Below, in pieces: positions 61,725 through 64,000 of a stretch of DNA of 64,000 bases. Each line of letters begins with the position of its first letter. Position 1 is the first letter of the stretch. The position numbers and the translations under genes were made by a program. Origin of the DNA: Acidobacteriaceae bacterium (GTDB lineage Bacteria; Acidobacteriota; Terriglobia; Terriglobales; Acidobacteriaceae); NCBI GenBank assembly GCA_030041515.1, contig JASHNS010000098.1, positions 1 through 64,000 on the forward strand. Reading direction: 5' to 3'. The notes beneath the pieces are model-generated. The model did not search any database. It was given only the letters and a program-made list of their open reading frames with translations, and was not told where the DNA came from.

Positions 61725-64000
61725 ATGACCACCCCCGAGCGCGCCATCTGCATCCACGGCCACTTCTATCAGCCGCCCCGGGAAAATCCCTGGCTGGAAA
61801 CCGTTGAGGCGCAGGAGTCCGCCGCTCCCTGGCATGACTGGAACGACCGCATCACCGCCGAGTGCTACGCGCCCAACGGCGCCGCCCGCATCGTCAACAA
61901 CAAGAATCGGATCATCCGCATTCTCAACAACTACGCCCGCATCAGCTTCAATTTCGGCCCCACCCTCCTCTCCTGGCTCCTGGAAAACGCGCCTCGCGTC
62001 CATACCGCCATCGTCCATGCCGACCGCCGCAGCCAGGCCCGCTTCTCCGGCCACGGCTCGGCCATGGCCCAGGTCTACAACCACATCATCATGCCGCTCG
62101 CGAGCACCCGCGACCGCATCACCCAGATCCGCTGGGGCATTGCCGACTTCCGCCACCGCTTCGGCCGCCTCCCCGAAGGCATGTGGCTCCCTGAAACCGC
62201 CGTCGATTCCGGCTCCCTCGACCTCCTCGCGAAGCACGGCATCCGCTTCGTTCTCCTCGCGCCGCACCAGTGTGCCGCCATCCGGCCCCTTGCCTCGCCG
62301 CGCTCTGCCGCGACCCTCAAAGCCTCCTCGCATCCCAAAGACAAATCCGAGCCCGCCTGGACCGAGACCCCCGACGCCACCGTCGACACCACCCACCCCT
62401 ACCTCATTCGCCTGAAAGAAGGCCGCAGCATCGCCGTCTTCTTCTACGACGGTCCCCGCTCCCGCGCCATTGCTTTCGAAGGGCTGCTCAACAACGGCGA
62501 AACCTTCGCCCAGCGCCTCATGAGCGGCTTTCACCCCGACACCGGCCACGCCCAGCTCGTCCACGTCGCCACCGACGGCGAGAGCTATGGCCATCACCAC
62601 AAATACGGCGAAATGGCCCTCGCCTGGATGCTCCACTTTGTCCAGGATGAGGACCACCGCCCCGAGCAGGAAGACATCCACCTCACCAACTACAGCGAAT
62701 TCCTCACGAACCATCCACCCCAGTTCGAGGCCCGCATCGTCGAGGACACCTCCTGGTCCTGCGCCCACGGCGTCGAGCGCTGGCGCTCCGACTGCGGCTG
62801 CTCCAGCGGCCATCCCGGCTGGAACCAGAAGTGGCGCACGCCCCTCCGCGAAGCCCTCGACTGGCTCCGCGACACGGTCGCTCCCCTCGTTCGCGAAGCC
62901 TCAGCCCCGCTCTTCACCGACCACGACGAGGCCCGCAACGGCTACATCTCCGTCATTCTCGATCGCTCGCGCGACTCCCGCGACGCCTTCCTGGCCGCCC
63001 ACGCCACCCACAAACTCTCCACCAGCGAGCGCGTCCGCGCCTTCATGCTCATGGAGCTGGAACGCCACGCCCTGCTCATGTACACCAGCTGCGGCTGGTT
63101 CTTCGACGACATCTCCGGCATCGAGACCATTCAGATCATCGCCTACGCCAGCCGTGTCCTGCAGTTGGCCGCGGAGCTCTTCGGCGACCGCGCCGCCGGC
63201 CTCGAAGACGAGTTCGTCCGCCGCCTCGCCGCCGCCAAAAGCAATGACCCTGACCAGAAGGACGGCGCCGCCATCTACAACCGCTACGTCCTCCGCATGC
63301 GGGTCGGGCTCGAGCAGGTCGCCGCGCACTACGCCATCAGCTCCATCTTCACCAGCTATCCCGACGAGGCCGACCTCTTCTGCTACTCCGTCCGCCGCCA
63401 GTCCTACGAAGCCGTCTCCTCCGGCCGCGTGCGCCTCGTCATGGGCCAGGCTCAGGTCTCCTCCCGCATCACCGAAGCCTCCGAAACCGTCGCCTTCGCC
63501 GTCTTTCACTTCGGCGACCAGAACATCACCGCCGTCGTCAAGCCGTGGAATCCCAAAGAGATCGCCGCCTGGCAGCAGTTCGTCGCCGACGCCAAAGACG
63601 CTGTCAGCCGTGCCGACTTCCCCCAGGTCGTCCGCTGCTTCGATCGCGAGTTCGGCCCCCAGGCCTACTCCATCCGCTCCCTCTTCCGCGACGAGCAGAA
63701 ACGCATCCTCGACATCCTGCTCACCAGCACCATCTCCGAGGTGGAAAGCAGCCTCTCCACGATCTACGAGAACCAGGCCTCGCTGCTCCACTTCCTCACC
63801 CAGAGCGGACTGCCCCAGCCGCCGGCGCTCACCCTGGCTGCCACCTTCGCGATCAATGCCGGCCTCCGGCGCGCGCTCGAAAGCGACCCCATCGACGCGG
63901 TCCAGGCCCGCATCTGGCTCAACCTGGCCCAGTCCGATCAGGTCATCCTCGACCGCCCCGCCCTCGGCTACCTCGTCGACCTGCGCATGAAGCGGGCCAT
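61725..64000 (+). CDS. GH57/DUF3536 glycoside hydrolase, 3' end outside window
   Basis: A large protein (at least 758 residues visible) still open at the window end. The N-terminal GH57 motif is HGHFYQPPRENPW (HxHxPP type). The nucleophile region is GMWLPETAVD, and TDGESYGHHHKYG holds the acid. The DUF3536 region is seen from NNGETFAQRLMSGF onward, with TSCGWFFDDISGIETIQI. AGGAGG lies just before ATG 61725. It is expected to act on alpha-glucans such as starch or glycogen; the substrate is inferred from the family. A run of Arg/Glu helices ends the visible part. Confidence 0.93.
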   Translation, partial: MTTPERAICIHGHFYQPPRENPWLETVEAQESAAPWHDWNDRITAECYAPNGAARIVNNKNRIIRILNNYARISFNFGPTLLSWLLENAPRVHTAIVHADRRSQARFSGHGSAMAQVYNHIIMPLASTRDRITQIRWGIADFRHRFGRLPEGMWLPETAVDSGSLDLLAKHGIRFVLLAPHQCAAIRPLASPRSAATLKASSHPKDKSEPAWTETPDATVDTTHPYLIRLKEGRSIAVFFYDGPRSRAIAFEGLLNNGETFAQRLMSGFHPDTGHAQLVHVATDGESYGHHHKYGEMALAWMLHFVQDEDHRPEQEDIHLTNYSEFLTNHPPQFEARIVEDTSWSCAHGVERWRSDCGCSSGHPGWNQKWRTPLREALDWLRDTVAPLVREASAPLFTDHDEARNGYISVILDRSRDSRDAFLAAHATHKLSTSERVRAFMLMELERHALLMYTSCGWFFDDISGIETIQIIAYASRVLQLAAELFGDRAAGLEDEFVRRLAAAKSNDPDQKDGAAIYNRYVLRMRVGLEQVAAHYAISSIFTSYPDEADLFCYSVRRQSYEAVSSGRVRLVMGQAQVSSRITEASETVAFAVFHFGDQNITAVVKPWNPKEIAAWQQFVADAKDAVSRADFPQVVRCFDREFGPQAYSIRSLFRDEQKRILDILLTSTISEVESSLSTIYENQASLLHFLTQSGLPQPPALTLAATFAINAGLRRALESDPIDAVQARIWLNLAQSDQVILDRPALGYLVDLRMKRA

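Noticed and set aside
1-64000. tRNA, rRNA and riboswitch candidates
   Set aside because: No cloverleaf-like T-arm motif, rRNA signature or recognised riboswitch core was found by eye; short RNAs may still be missed.

Overview
The window looks like a stretch of chromosome from an acidobacterium (Acidobacteriota, probably class Terriglobia). The evidence is its high GC content, a secreted von Willebrand A protein of the type typical of this phylum, a TonB-dependent receptor with an N-terminal carboxypeptidase-regulatory-like domain, an Alternative Complex III plus caa3 oxidase operon, a GH57/DUF3536 protein, and many short hairpin repeats. No rRNA, tRNA, CRISPR array, prophage or intact insertion sequence was recognised. 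Taxonomy is inferred from gene content only.

Layout. 1-13.7 kb is mostly housekeeping: the 3' part of an HtrA protease, a CPBP membrane protease, a PD-(D/E)XK-like protein, a DinB/YfiT protein, TldD/TldE, a truncated UvrC-like protein, GyrA, a second CPBP-like protein and an MFS carrier. 13.9-16.7 kb is a four-gene MNIO (DUF692) operon: a secreted six-cysteine precursor peptide, the MNIO enzyme, its DUF2063 partner and a DoxX membrane protein. This is a bufferin/HvfA-type modified peptide (RiPP) system for metal handling. 16.8-23.5 kb holds the VWA protein, a small CC/HHC protein beside a TonB receptor, a UbiA-like membrane protein, a methyltransferase and an SRAP protein. 23.7-26.9 kb groups SixA, Ppx/GppA and CHAD, a polyphosphate- and phosphohistidine-themed set. 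26.9-36.5 kb has an ArnT-like glycosyltransferase, a diguanylate cyclase, a lipoprotein, MltG, RuvX, GreA, a CDP-alcohol phosphatidyltransferase, a carboxylesterase and a DUF4440 protein.

36.6-50.3 kb is one long minus-strand respiratory operon: actABCDEF, an unnamed membrane protein, SCO, then caa3 oxidase subunits II, I, III and IV. Together they would take electrons from quinol through Alternative Complex III to oxygen. Two CRP/FNR-like palindromes, centred 22 bp apart, lie upstream of actA. 50.7-56.3 kb has a DsbA-like protein, a HEAT-like protein, a large radical-SAM enzyme of the MJ0619/tetraether-synthase type (a candidate for acidobacterial membrane-spanning lipids), a DUF2911 protein, an outer-membrane barrel and a HIT protein.

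56.3-59.4 kb is an accessory island. It contains a RAYT-type transposase with an altered HUH motif, a 54-bp tandem repeat array, 20-bp perfect hairpins with a TC loop, a 123-bp direct duplication, and a visibly less GC-rich gene joining a phospholipase-D nuclease motif to what looks like a PUA/EVE-type reader domain, possibly a stand-alone defence nuclease. 59.6-64 kb returns to core genes: an SDR, a LolA-like protein, TatA and the 5' part of a GH57/DUF3536 protein that runs off the window.

Two dispersed hairpin families run through the window. Family A has a conserved TCATCC half and a GTCGAAGGACCTGCAT half around a variable stem. Family B has a variable 11-15-bp stem around a 7-nt loop. One family A copy has been absorbed into the 3' end of the MNIO enzyme gene.
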